From Metaphire vulgaris (Eukaryota > Annelida > Clitellata > Crassiclitellata > Megascolecidae), in the NCBI GenBank assembly GCA_018105865.1, contig CM030868.1, positions 10,211,745 to 10,275,744 on the forward strand: a stretch of 64,000 nt of DNA, read 5' to 3'. Every line of letters begins with the position of its first letter. Within the stretch, counting starts at the first letter, position 1. The position numbers and the translations under genes are program-made. The notes beneath the pieces are model-generated. The model was not told where the DNA came from, ran no database searches, and saw only the letters and a list, made by a program, of their open reading frames with translations. Below are positions 32,350 through 42,967 of the stretch, piece after piece.

Positions 32350-33215
32350 AAGAGAATGTGGCATCAAATGGGTACAAGGTACACAACTGGACGACCTCGA
32401 CTTTGCAGACGATTTAGCATTGCTATCCCGCAGTCTAGACCACATGCAAATAAAAACCAAATATCTAGAAGAAATTGCCCACTCAGTTGGATTAAATATT
32501 AACCAAACCAAAACTAAGGCAATGACGATAAACGGCAAAGAACACAAGAAATTGGAACTAGCCACAGGAGAAATTGAATATATACGCAAGTTCACTTATC
32601 TGGGAAGTGTGATGTCAACCACAGGGGAACAGAAGAAGACGTCAAAGCAAGGATTGGCAAAGCACAAGCGGCCTTCAGCATGTTGCAAAACCTATGGAAA
32701 TCAAAACAAGTGACCATACAGACAAAGTTAAGGATATTCAATTCAAATGTAAAGTCAGTACTGCTTTATGGCTCCGAAAGTTGGAGGTCAGTTAAGAGTG
32801 CTTCAAGAAAATTACAAAGCTTCGTAAACAAATGTCTACGGAAAATTATAGGAGTTATAGGCCGAACAAAATCAGCAATGAAACATTGTGGAGAAACTAG
32901 AAAGACATCCCAAGAACCGATAACTGAAGAAATTAGAAAAAGGAAATAGAGATGGCTGAGGTATACCCTTAGAAAACCGACGAGAAAACATCACAAGACA
33001 AATGCTGACATGGAACTGCCAAGAAAAAGTAAAAGAGGAAGACCACGAAATACATGGAAAAGATCACTAGAAAAAGAACACAAAAAACTTGGATACACCT
33101 GAAACGAAATAGAACAACTGGCAGAAGATCGAGAGAAATGGAAAGATCTTGTACTCGGCCTATGCTTCACGGAAAGCGAAAATGGCTGAAGATGATGAAG
33201 AAGAATCCTAGTGTA
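32350..33215 (+). pseudogene. RTE-like LINE reverse transcriptase, C-terminal half
   Basis: Contains DLDFADDLALLS (catalytic motif C, FADD), GLNINQTKTKAM, FTYLGSVMST, then after a frameshift near 32625 LQNLWKSKQVTIQTKLRIFN, VKSVLLYGSESW, a CLRKIIG block, KSKRGRPRNTWKR and a final EKWKDLVLGLC. A stop at about 32947 and others later. The motif order and the short GAAGATGATGAAG tail fit RTE-like elements. Confidence 0.85.
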
Positions 33216-33419
33216 GAGCGACATAAGAAATCAAACGGAAGGTTTTGTAAAAATCTTCAAGACGATCGGTCAAGAACTTTCGCCATTATCTACATACGAA
33301 CATTTCACTTTTATTTGTTAAGATTATACTGATAATTTCTTCTGCACCATATTAACAAACGTCCGGAGCACGGGCACACCAACGAGTCCAGAAAAATACC
33401 CCAGCAAGATAATAAATCC

Positions 33420-34320
33420 CTTCTTTGTAGTTTCCTCGTGGGATCGCTAGGTGGCGCCGCTATGGCTGCCTGCGCGTGTTGGCGCTTGCGAATCATTGCT
33501 GTTTTTTGGCATTCGCCGACGTTTTGCGCCTGATTTCATGGATGGGTGCAAGGATTAGAGATTCGTCCGTCGGTTTTTCGAAGAGTTTCTATCAGTCCTC
33601 ATCTTTTCCTGTCGTTCTGAACATTCCAATCGGTCGCTGCCGTTTATCGGGTCGTTCGCTAATGACAGCCATTGATGTAGCGCCATTTTGCTAGTTGACG
33701 TGGATGCGATTGACTGCCGTTCTGGACGTCGCTTCCATCTTCGTGAGAACTGCGTTCCGCTCGTCGGATTTCTGAGGAGGATCTTGCCGTTCTGTACTCT
33801 TTCACGTCGTTCTGGACTTTCTATCTATCGTTCTCCCGTCGAGAATCTGCCAATGTCAGCCGTTTTAATCGGTTGATGCATTAAATTCAATGGAACAGCG
33901 ATTGATGGCCGCTCTGGACATCGTTGGAATCTCCATCTTCGTCGGTCGTGTCGAGCTCGGGAACGAACTATTCTGCGAAAGACAGTTCTTTGGATTTCAC
34001 CGGCGGATGCTACCGTACGGAGAATTCCTACTTTCAACTTGCGGATTCTCGACACCTATAGGCTACTTCTGCTACTCGTTGACGCGTCGATGTTGCTGAA
34101 CTATTTCTAGGAAGGACCTCTTCTCAAGGACTCGATGCCGGATTCCTTTACGGCGGCAAAGTTCTTTTTACCATCTATAAGTGGATCTGTTGACATCGCC
34201 ACCTTCTTACCTTCATTGATATGTCAGCGTTGTCAAAGCGCTTTTGACTTTGGTATTTTTAACTATGCTACAGCGCTATATAAATTGTCCAATTAACATA
34301 ACATAACATAACATAGCGAC
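33420..34320 (+). mobile_element. GC-rich repeat-like block ending in an L2-type tail
   Basis: Internal near-repeats such as CTGGACGTCGCTTCCATCTT and CTGGACATCGTTGGAATCTC. The end reads AAAGCGCTTTTGACTTTGG, ACAGCGCTATATAAATTGTC, then AACAT units, the L2-like 3' signature. No reverse transcriptase motifs are visible, so it may be a LINE 3' UTR or a SINE-like derivative. Confidence 0.5.
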
Positions 34321-34479
34321 CATCTGACTGCGTGGTCGTCCTTCCGGTTCTTCCCGTCAGTCAGAAGACCTTGTCGGGCTGCGGGCTGCTTCGGTCTTTG
34401 AAGCCTGCATCAATGACCATGAATGAGGTCAGAACGCCTCTAAGCCAGTTACGCAGTTAGGCCAGTTAGGCAGTATAGT

Positions 34480-35110
34480 TAAAAAGAAAAACACGTTTGC
34501 TTTCATACCTGAGCTAACTGCAAACATGATTGTACCTTGAAAAACAGACTTATATGATATGACTTATTGTGAATGAAAGCTGCATTAGATTAACTGCATC
34601 CTATCGCAATTAACGGGTGCTTTAAAATTAACGTCGCATGACTGGGTTCCACATTGCTAGGCCATAACTTACACGGTTACTATCCTAGTGCTCAGCGGTG
34701 TATGAAACGATATAAAATAAACTGTATTCAACAATCGATTCCTCGTTGTCAGAAGACCGATTCCTTTTGCGCGTTAACCGTGGAATCTACAGGGTGGCCA
34801 AAAAAACCGGTACCATCCTGTTTCATAGCAAATATTTTCACAACCTCAAGATAAAAATGCATGAGATCTTGTGGATCTCTGCAGTACTATATACTGAATG
34901 CATTCGTTTAGCTTTTTCTTTCAAATTCCAAAATGCAGCGGTGCCACCTAGCGAAGACCAGGCTAGGGAAGGACGCCGTCCTAAAATATGAGCTACAGCG
35001 TTTGGCTAATAAAATTAGTAAATGCAAATGGCACGAAAGTCGAAATGCAAGTCTGTCATGCAATTTTGCATGGAGTTTTTTTGCGTGTATGTGGCTTGTC
35101 CTTAAACCAA
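34480..35110. repeat. Diverged segmental repeat S, copy 2
   Basis: Its first part pairs with 32130-32345. The middle part (ACAGGGTGGCCAAAAAAACC, CCTGTTTCATAGCAAATATT, CTCTGCAGTACTAT) pairs with 58670-58990. Similarity is patchy. Contains no convincing frame. Confidence 0.5.
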
Positions 35111-35186
35111 TACCACAGTTTTTTCAGGAATTGATTGCAAATTAACTCAATATAAACTGTGATATTGGTTACCCGACAATCACTGT

Positions 35187-36200
35187 TTTGTAGCTCTTCC
35201 GTCGTACTGGAACTCAATTCCAGCTTCCCTCCGCTGCCTACAACATGGTCAAACGACAAGCTCCACATCTTCAGTTTCTTTAATTCCTTCACTGTCTCTT
35301 CAAGCCTTTAAGGTCTAAACTTAAAACCTTCCTATTCCAAATGTCATTTCCTCCATAGCTGGATGGAAGCAAATCGGTTAATGATGAATCTTAGTAAGAC
35401 TGAGTTCCTGTGGGTGTCGACCCCAAGGAGGAAGCATCACATCATGCGGGATCCGATCCTAGTGGCCGGTACTGCGGTTCACCCGGCCGTTGAGCTTCGT
35501 CTTCTCGGAGTCCGGCTCGACGAGACACTCTCATTTGTCGGACATATCGGTCAGCTGACCGGGTTGTGTTATTACCAACTGCGAAGAATCAAGGAGGTAC
35601 GGAGATATCTTCCGACAAGCACGACGACAATGCTTGTTCGGACAATGGTGTTGCAGAGAATCGATTATTGCAACAGTGTCCTCCTTGGTCTACCTGAAAC
35701 ACAGCTCGGGCGGCTGCAGAGGGTGATGAATGCGTCGGTCAGGCTGATATACAGACTCAGATCGAGAGAACACGTCACTCCGCTACTGAAAAACGAGCTA
35801 CACTGGCTGAAAGTACCAGAGAGGATTACATACAAGCGATGTATGCTGTCGTTCCGTGCGCTTCACGATCCAACGTGTCCTGAATACCTTTCCACACTTC
35901 TGCTCGCTGACGGAAAGATGTCGTCAATTACGGTCGAGCAGCCGTGTTCTTCTCGCCGTTCCACCTCCTGCGAAGACGCCAAAGTTTGGCGAGCGTTCGG
36001 TTGTAATGGGAAATCCGCGGCTGTGGAACGCTCTCCCGGACATTGTAACCTCGTCGAACTCCTACGATCAATTCGCGAAGAACTTGAAGACACACTTAAC
36101 GTTAAATTTGCGACGCCTTTGAACGTTAAATATGTACAGCGCCTTTGACTTTGGTAGACGCCATGCGTACGGCGCTATATAAATTGTCTGAATAATAATA
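35187..36200 (+). pseudogene. L2-like LINE reverse transcriptase, C-terminal half
   Basis: The first about 170 bp carries the end of one L2 protein (YWNSIPASLR then LSLQAFK). From 35363 a second one reads NLSKTEFLWV, LRLLGVRLDETLSF, YYQLRRIKEVRRYLP, QRIDYCNSVLLGLPETQLGR, LHWLKVPERITYK, then, after a frameshift near 35930, PPAKTPKFGERS and NPRLWNALPDIV. The 3' UTR ends ACGGCGCTATATAAATTGTC and ATAATAATA. Only late frameshifts break it. Same subfamily as 56300-57165. Confidence 0.88.
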
Positions 36201-36214
36201 GCTATAACAGCCTG

Positions 36215-36385
36215 ACCCGCCACCTCATGGATACACTGACTTTGCCCGGCCGACAATCCACCTTGTCTATAGCTATCTCAAGAAATATTAAGCGCATAAG
36301 AATAAGCAGCTACTACTGTACTAATTCTAAAGCGCTATAAAAATGTACGATATTTTACTTACTTACTTACTTACTTACTGGTAAT
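36215..36385 (+). repeat. Short dispersed repeat with TTAC tail, copy 2
   Basis: Matches 26089-26250 (GCGCATAAGAATAAGCAG; AAAGCGCTAT; TTAC array). Follows directly on the L2 tail. Confidence 0.7.
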
Positions 36386-37164
36386 ATCGACTTTCTTAAA
36401 CAGGCGTTCGGGACTCATTCTACTCCACATTTTGTTCTGAAAATCTGTCAGAAGTCGTTGCAAGCCACAAAATTCTCCTGACGCTACCCCTTTATAAGGA
36501 AGCGTTCCTCTTTTCATATTTTGCCCATCTAATAAAATAATTTATAGAATTTGCTTTACAAAAAAGACTTTAACTAAAACAAAGACCTCACTGTGACGTT
36601 CTGCCTTTACTCAGCGTCGAGCATTCAGTGTCTGGACTCTCTTTCTCTCCCTCCATTCTCTCTCTCTCTCTCTCTCTCTCTTTCTCATCATACACACACA
36701 CACACTCGGGAATGCTTTTGCCCCATCTATTAAGACTTCACTTATTACTACCATCGCTCTGGTCAATCCAAAAAGTAAACATTCACTATTTTATCTTTCG
36801 ACTCCAAAGTCGAGAGCACCTCTGAGTAGATATACAAGAGGAGCTATACAAATGCTACATTACAGTAAGAAGGAAAATTTATGTATAAACTTAATTAGAA
36901 GCTTCATTTACTAATTGTTGGCATTCAATCATAGTAGCTCATATACAGAGCCTGATTTTCGTTAGGTGGCCCCGCTGCATCTTGAAATTTGAATGAAAAA
37001 CTTAATGCGGTATTAAAGATGTAACAGAGAAGAGGCACACCACAATTTGAACAATTTGGCCCAACGGATGAGAGAATATTAGCAACGAAACAGGGTGATA
37101 ACGATTTTATGTGCCCACGCTGTAGATATCAACATGTATCAATATTATATGTTCACAAGTGTCC
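36386..37164. other. Spacer with CT and CA microsatellites
   Basis: CT run at 36656-36680 and CA run at 36692-36707. 36940-37120 has weak similarity to 59620-59760 (TTTGAACAATTTGGCCCAAC / GCAATTTGACCAAG; AACGAAACAGGGTG). No gene seen. Confidence 0.5.
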
Positions 37165-37340
37165 GCACTTTTAGCGTCACAATATCGATAAGCATTCTAA
37201 TTTTGCTGCAACAGTTCAAGAGTCCATGAGATTTTAAGTAAATTTAAAAATTAAAAACAAAGGAAAAAATGTTGAATACTAAGATATTGCATAGTGCTAG
37301 TACAGTAGATGACGAGATTATTATAGCGAAAAGCCGTGCA
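37165..37340 (+). promoter_or_regulatory. 5' flank and UTR of GT61 gene A, shared with gene B
   Basis: 37165-37245 aligns with 48200-48270 (CGCACTTTTAGCGTC..CGATA and TTGCTGCAACARTTC..GAG blocks), and 37320-37340 aligns with 49785-49804, so the duplication includes upstream sequence. Gene A also has an upstream in-frame ATG at 37269 that would add 24 residues. Gene B lacks the matching sequence, so I take the ATG at 37341 (purine at -3, G at +4) as the shared start. No clear TATA box. Confidence 0.5.
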
Positions 37341-39032
37341 ATGGATTTTAAGTGCTGGAATAATAGAAAACTATTCGCGACTCCTAATAATTCTCGAAAG
37401 GTATGGTGCACTGTTGTTATAAGTGTTCTTGCTGCAGGCATTTATGTATACAATTATCACCGGTTAGCGAAAAAAATGTTACCAAAACCATTGATTCTGT
37501 GGTCTGACAACGTCACCCAACATATCATTAGTCGTGATAGAGAATGTGCTGAACCAACATGGAATCAGGTTCAAGATCCATTTCCGGCTTTTCAACTGGA
37601 TGCACCGTGTAGATTTTTTGATCGGGTTCGCCTTTTAAATGAAGCTCTAATTCAAATCCGATTACAAATAATTAAACAGAAATGGACGCCGAACGATTCT
37701 GAAGATGATAAGATCAAAATTGTAGGAGCCGCGAAAGACAATTATCTTCATCAGTTGGCAAATTTCTCTCAGGTTACGATTGTTACCTTACCATGGCAAG
37801 AACAGATTCAACAGAGTAACCAAACACAACGATGGAGCTCATGCAATGACACATCTAACCTAGTTATTCAAGATTATTATCAATGGACGGCTGATGAGAA
37901 CCTTTGTAAACTCATTCGAACACCTGGAATGACGAATCATGGTTACGACGTAATCTATAACAGGACTTGTACAACCGAAGTGAATAGAACAATACAGAAA
38001 CAGTCGTTGAATATCCTTGCTCTTAACGCTAAGCCAACCGACCGTTCAAAATCAGCCAAACCGGGCTATCCTCTTCACTATTACGATACACCTCCAAAGA
38101 ACACCTTGCATTTTCATATCATTCGCGATGGCATTGTGACTCCGAAAAGCGTCGTGCACAGCGGAAATTTGAAACTTGTTCAGTTGGGATGTAGATATCA
38201 AGTAATGCTTAACGGAACTGAAAAACCCAAAGATGTATCAAATATTTCTCAATACGAAGAAATATTTCCCATATCACAATATTGGGGTTATAACTTTTTT
38301 CACAAAATGGTCGAAAACATACCAAGACTTGCCCCATTCGTTGACTTTCTACGCCGTAATCCACAAATTAAAATACTTGTCTATGAAAGAGAAAGACTAA
38401 CAAGAGAAGTATTGAACATTCTTGGATTGAGTAAGAATGAAATGATTTCCGGTGTTTGCAGAGCAAAAATCATCTATTTGCCTCGAAGTGTGATGTGTGG
38501 ATTCGCAGGCGTTCAGGAAACACAAATCGCCTCAAGTTTATATCGTAATTATATACAATCGAATCTAAGTCCAGGAAAGCGAAATAAAGTCATTCTTATA
38601 CGCAGATCGGGCTATAGGAATTTTAAGTATCGAGGTTTAATTGAAAAAGCAGTCAGAAACGCCACTTTGCGCTACAAATTGGATTTTGTCGTTTTCAAAG
38701 ACAACCCACTTCCCTCGTTTAGAGAGACAATGAGGTTGTTTTACGCAGCAGTTCTTGTTGTGGCGCCACACGGTGCTGGACTTTCGAATGTAATATTTTC
38801 TCAACCTGGTACTTTTGTCATCGAGGGTGTCTGCAATCCACCTTTTGTAAATCTGTGCTACTTGCGACTGTCCCACATCCTTGGACATCACTGGCATGGT
38901 CATGTTTCGCGTGACGGTGATGGATGGGTGGTCAATGTAGAAGTAGAAGCCATTATGGCGACTGTGGAGCAATATCTTCAGCTTATTACAAACAACGGAA
39001 GCTCGGTACAAAGTCACTGTTTACGTCATTGA
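37341..39032 (+). CDS. GT61/DUF563 family glycosyltransferase, paralog A
   Basis: 563 residues, intronless, intact. Seen: a cytoplasmic N-terminus, then a signal anchor at about 21-38 (VWCTVVISVLAAGIYVYN), a stem, and a C-terminal domain (about 300-550) with QYWGYNFFHKMVENIPRL (313-330), VILIRRSGYR (417-426) and PHGAGLSNVIFSQPG (476-490), the hallmark block of GT61. Sequons include N57, N141, N160, N169, N207, N215, N291, N301, N440 and N552. Known: animal GT61 enzymes include EOGT and POMGNT2, ER enzymes that add sugar to EGF repeats or O-mannose. Inferred: a type II ER or Golgi enzyme using a nucleotide sugar; donor and acceptor unknown. No KDEL-like ending (SHCLRH). An upstream ATG at 37269 is an alternative start. 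Confidence 0.88.
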   Translation: MDFKCWNNRKLFATPNNSRKVWCTVVISVLAAGIYVYNYHRLAKKMLPKPLILWSDNVTQHIISRDRECAEPTWNQVQDPFPAFQLDAPCRFFDRVRLLNEALIQIRLQIIKQKWTPNDSEDDKIKIVGAAKDNYLHQLANFSQVTIVTLPWQEQIQQSNQTQRWSSCNDTSNLVIQDYYQWTADENLCKLIRTPGMTNHGYDVIYNRTCTTEVNRTIQKQSLNILALNAKPTDRSKSAKPGYPLHYYDTPPKNTLHFHIIRDGIVTPKSVVHSGNLKLVQLGCRYQVMLNGTEKPKDVSNISQYEEIFPISQYWGYNFFHKMVENIPRLAPFVDFLRRNPQIKILVYERERLTREVLNILGLSKNEMISGVCRAKIIYLPRSVMCGFAGVQETQIASSLYRNYIQSNLSPGKRNKVILIRRSGYRNFKYRGLIEKAVRNATLRYKLDFVVFKDNPLPSFRETMRLFYAAVLVVAPHGAGLSNVIFSQPGTFVIEGVCNPPFVNLCYLRLSHILGHHWHGHVSRDGDGWVVNVEVEAIMATVEQYLQLITNNGSSVQSHCLRH

Positions 39033-39300
39033 AAGGATTACTTGCCGTCATATATGCAGTGAGTGACATTGTATTCTGTCATGGTAAACGGTGCAAGCTC
39101 CCTTAGTGTTAGAACAGATATTTAAGGTGAAGTTAGGACCTAGGTATGGTTTACGACAGAGGAGCAATATCTTTGAAGATTGACTTCCAGTAAATGCATC
39201 ACCGTCGCCGACTCCAACGCGATAGTGACAATCACTGTGGTTTATTTTATCGTTTCAAATAATAAATCTGGCATTGAAAAGTTGGCACCAGTCTTTAAAA
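39033..39300 (+). other. 3' flank of GT61 gene A, shared with gene B
   Basis: Aligns with 51497-51529 plus 52056-52290 once the MITE in copy B is removed: GAAAGGATTACTTGCCGTCA, CATGGTA.ACGGTRCAAGCTCCC and AATCTRGCATTGAAA blocks. AATAAATC-type signals near 39260 could serve polyadenylation. 39301-39811 beyond is unrecognised. Confidence 0.65.
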
Positions 39301-39811
39301 TAAATGCATTGAGGAATGCAGATAGACAGATTTTGGAAAAGCATTGGATGTAATTTAAGATTTTTCGTAACTATTTATTTGCAGCACTCTTTCAAGTGGC
39401 GATCGTTATATTATGCCATGATGTAAAGACATCTAGGCGAATAAATTTCTGACTTTATTTGATTATATTGTATCTATCTTTGTCTTGGGATTTGCTCACA
39501 TAGTGCAATGAGTGCTTGATTATGACTTTTTCCACTTCCGGCAGCGGGAAGGTAGCAGCTTCTAAGCTAAGTTCTAATTTTTCTTTTCCAGTTTACCATA
39601 GGCCTAATAGCCTAATATGATTCATCACATTAGCCCACGTTCTTATTCTAGCTTAATTTTAGTTCCATCGTTTTTCTATGTCTCCCGTACCAACAGGCTT
39701 AGCATGCTTTGCAATTGTTTCTGAGCTGATGAGTCGTCCACGAGACGCAAGATTTCTTACCTACTAAGATCCAATACTAGACCTATAGCGCTTTATATAT
39801 ATATATATATA

Positions 39812-41309
39812 TGTTACAGTCAAAGTGTGAAATCAGGCAATGTTGACATTGCCTGAAACTTTTAGAAAATGTCGACATAAGCCGTTTCACTCGGGCACTG
39901 TCGACATTGACTGAAATGTTTAGGCATTGTTTAACAATGCCTGAAATTTGCCCAATTTTTATACACACATTTCCTGAAATCTTTATCTGTGATGGAACAG
40001 CATAGTAAGCTTAACTTGGACTTAAGAAGATCTGAGGCTTCGCTGTCAGGGCCATATTAAGGCTGAGGGGGCTGTTCGCTGTATCCCTATAGCTGTGAAT
40101 AACTGCGGGAAGTCTTTTTCAAGGTGTCGGCTGTCACAGTTCAACGTCATTTTCAGTTCCGGCTGCTGGAACGTCTGTGACTGCTTCTACATCAGCTGCA
40201 ACCACTGAAACAGCTTACGCTTATTCACCTGCTGCGGATCATACCACAGCCAGTCACAGTACAGCTTCATCGCAAGCTACAACGGTTGAAGAACAGGCGG
40301 AAACCACTAGTAACCAGCAAGCATCAGATTTCATAGATCACCTGCATGATAGTATACAGTCTCATCGCAAGAGGGCTCGAGAAGGTTTAGTGAAGCAAGC
40401 TAAACGAATGGTTTTGCGTAGTAGAATAGAATTTGCAGCTGGAAATCCTGGTGACAATGTTACCGTCCCTGTTCCATTAGTTGATCGAGGACGTGGCGAC
40501 CCTCGTAATATCATGGGTGTCATTCTTGATCGTAACTGCAACGACATGTATCGTATAACTGTTAGAGCTGGTGTTCTACAAGGCCGGTATGCACGAAATC
40601 AATTTGATTTGTGCACCCAGATACTGCTAAATGAAGATGATGTCATGGCACACAGCGAGATTTCACTGAGGGCTGCTGTTCAGTACGAATCAAAGAGTGG
40701 CGGTCAAGGTTTTGCAAAATGCAATTGTAAGGGTTCAAAAAGTGTGAAACAAATCGTTGTAGATGTTTCAAACCTAAACTGAAATGCAATAGTCGTTGCC
40801 ATTCAAGTTTAAGTTGCTGCAATAAGAACTGTTAAATTTTAGCCCGTTTTATATGACTGCTTTTTCCTTTATTGCATTAGAACCTAGCTTATAAAGTTTT
40901 AGTTGACTTCATTAATGTTGTAGAACTGTTTTATATGACTGATTTTTCTTTATTGCGTTAGAACCTTATAAAGTTTTTTGGAATTCATTCCTTTATTGCA
41001 TTTGAAGTTTTTACAGTTGTGTATAACTTTTTTCTATTACTGCCTGTTTTTTTATTTCATTTGAACCTATTAAAGTTTTTGGCACTTATTAAGGTTTCAG
41101 AACTGTTTTATGTTACTTATTATGCTATTCCATCACAGATAAAGATTTCAGGAAATGTGTGTATAAAATTTGAGCAAATTTCAGGCATTGTTAAACAATG
41201 CCTAAACATTTCAGTCAATGTCGACAGTGCCCGAGTGAAACGGCTTATGTCGACATTTCCTAAAAGTTTCAGGCAATGTCAACATTGCCTGATTTCACAC
41301 TTTGACTGT

Positions 41310-41313
<4 letters not shown>
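39812..41313 (+). mobile_element. Ginger-like DNA transposon with 193-bp near-identical inverted repeats
   Basis: TGTTACAGTCAAAGTGTGAA starts the left repeat (39812-40004). The right repeat (41121-41313) is its reverse complement with about five differences over 193 bp. Both sides are TA repeats, so a TATA-type 4-bp TSD is plausible but not provable. TGT...ACA ends and an integrase-family C-terminal region inside (see 40099-40782) fit Ginger elements, which are cut-and-paste elements related to LTR-retrotransposon integrases. The inverted repeats are themselves built from smaller palindromes. Confidence 0.75.
40099..40782 (+). CDS. C-terminal region of an integrase-type transposase (partial, inside the Ginger-like element)
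   Basis: Open from about 40099 to TGA 40780-40782 with no ATG before the conserved part. An AG at 40153-40156 after a T-rich tract could be a splice acceptor. Seen: a Ser/Thr/Ala-rich segment, a basic helix (HRKRAREGLVKQAKRM), then VPLVDRGRGDPRNIMGVIL, RNQFDLCTQ and GGQGFAKCNC with closing cysteines. I recall this order downstream of the rve integrase core in invertebrate KRAB-A-domain-protein-2-like proteins. The DDE core is absent from the element, so it cannot encode a full transposase; it is a deletion derivative or last exon. Confidence 0.6.
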   Translation: MTAGSLFQGVGCHSSTSFSVPAAGTSVTASTSAATTETAYAYSPAADHTTASHSTASSQATTVEEQAETTSNQQASDFIDHLHDSIQSHRKRAREGLVKQAKRMVLRSRIEFAAGNPGDNVTVPVPLVDRGRGDPRNIMGVILDRNCNDMYRITVRAGVLQGRYARNQFDLCTQILLNEDDVMAHSEISLRAAVQYESKSGGQGFAKCNCKGSKSVKQIVVDVSNLN

Positions 41314-41344
<31 letters not shown>

Positions 41345-41349
<5 letters not shown>

Positions 41350-41497
41350 CTGCCAGCAACATTGCGTTCCTCTGATTCAAGCATGACACTGTTCTCTTTT
41401 AGAAAACAACTGAAGACATTCTTGTTTGTTTGATCCGGTTCGCAACTGGCATTAGCGCATTTGCTGCTTTGCGATTATTTGCGTTCTAGAAATGCTC

Positions 41498-41541
<44 letters not shown>
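41345..41541 (+). pseudogene. L2-like LINE 3' end with AAT tail
   Basis: The frame reads LPATLRSSDSSMTLFSFRKQ then LKTFLFV and stop, the final residues of L2 reverse transcriptases. It is followed after about 70 bp by 14 AAT units (41500-41541). The Ginger-like element sits immediately upstream. Confidence 0.75.
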
Positions 41542-41542
<1 letters not shown>

Positions 41543-41759
41543 TATCATTCTGTATAGTTCATCATGATGCTATTCATGCTAAGTTTGTTGATTCTAATTC
41601 TCGGTCGACTGAAACACCTTCATAATATTTTACATCATGAAATTGGTACTGATAATGTGTGCAATATTCTTTTTCTTGCTAGCTGGTGTCGAAATTGGTT
41701 GAATTTTACATGTATTTTTGACGAAGGAAGCGTTAGAGTTTCAATTCAGGATACTGCAT

Positions 41760-42665
41760 CTTTAAAAACCGCGCTTGCTTCCGTGGCGAGACCCCGACTC
41801 GCGGTCTCATTGCGCGGCTTCCTCCGTCCAGTGTTTAATCTAGACTCCGGACTCCGGGGAGGAAACTGACAAAGCCGGGGGAATCAGCTAGGGGCTGCTG
41901 TTAGTTGATGTAGTATGTCAAAATGTCCGGGGGATTTGAAATTGTTGAAATTTTCGGGAGGAAGGCAATTTCCCCCGGAAACGGCCTAGATTAAACCCTT
42001 CCTCCGTCCGCTCGGTTTCCCGATCGCCTTCCGCCGCCGTCTCTGCCTGATCGGCGGCGTTTGTTCCACTTTCCATTTCACCACCATCAAACAAGGCGTC
42101 CACGGCTGCCGGGCAAGCCGCAGACTGAGAATGGCCTCTCCTCAACCTATGGTCCCAATTCTCCTCTCTTCGTCTGACGTTTCCGACCTGGCTCCGGCCT
42201 CTTCCGAGAGGCACTTTAACTGGCTATTCTTATAGCTGAGTCTTGGGGCCTAGGGAGATTTTTGCACATGTTCTTGGTCACAGATTTCAACTTTGAACTA
42301 CTACGCTTCTTCATTCTCGGCAACGGTGCTCGACTTCCGTCTCTCTTAAAGACAGGCGGATATGTCTATCCTCTGCTGCGGCTTCTTTTTAGCACGATTG
42401 GTTTCTTCTGCTCTCACTTCTAGACTGGAACCGGCGTTTTCCCTCAGCGACTTCCTAGCGCGCTTGCTTTTCCGTTCTCTGATCGACAGTCGGGCGTCTG
42501 TCTTCCTCAGCGGCTTCACTCAAGGTGATGTCTGTCGTGTCTGGATGGACGGCGGTCCGTCTTCTTCAACGGTCTATCCACAAACTGGCTCCCCGCGCCT
42601 TAAAGACAGGCGGGTTTCTGTCTCCTTCCTTGGCTCAGAGTTGACCTCTTCAGCTCTGATGTGAC
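41760..42665. other. GC-rich block of unknown nature
   Basis: Unusually GC-rich and continuous across the MITE at 41829-42000. The minus strand has a frame with RRREENWDHRLRRGHSQSAA followed by an acidic stretch. The plus strand repeats TTAAAGACAGGCGG twice (42341 and 42600 regions). No motif recognised; could be part of an unidentified retroelement or gene. 42666-42963 shows nothing recognisable. Confidence 0.35.
41829..42000. mobile_element. hAT-type MITE, CAGTGTTTAATC family
   Basis: 172 bp with CAGTGTTTAATCTAGACTCC and decayed inverted end CCTAGATTAAACCCTT. A perfect TSD, CCTCCGTC, lies at 41821-41828 and 42001-42008. Same family as 51852-52038. Confidence 0.88.
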
Positions 42666-42967
42666 CACGTAGGTAGGCGTTTTTCATCACGGCCAAGATT
42701 CACTGACGATGTCAACAGCGACTCTACAAAGACACAAAAGCAGCTTCCATTTTATTTATTAACAAACCAAGCAACATTGACAACATGTAACAAACCAATG
42801 AAAACAATGGCAACCAAGGACAACTTTGGACGAAGACGGTAGTTAACGACGCCTTTGATCGCCAAAATAACTAGCGCCTCAAAGGGAAGCAATCAAAAAC
42901 TCTTATTTGTCTTATGAGTGAATAGACGCGCATTCGGCACTTTATCTGGCTCCAGAAATCCGATTAA

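Noticed and set aside
38637..39017. 126-codon minus-strand frame, also mirrored at 51101-51481
   Set aside because: It is the antisense shadow of the GT61 coding sequence and is conserved only because the sense strand is.
41918..42214. 98-codon minus-strand frame with RRREENWDHRL
   Set aside because: It runs through the MITE at 41829-42000, so the frame is partly a TE artefact; the rest has no motif.
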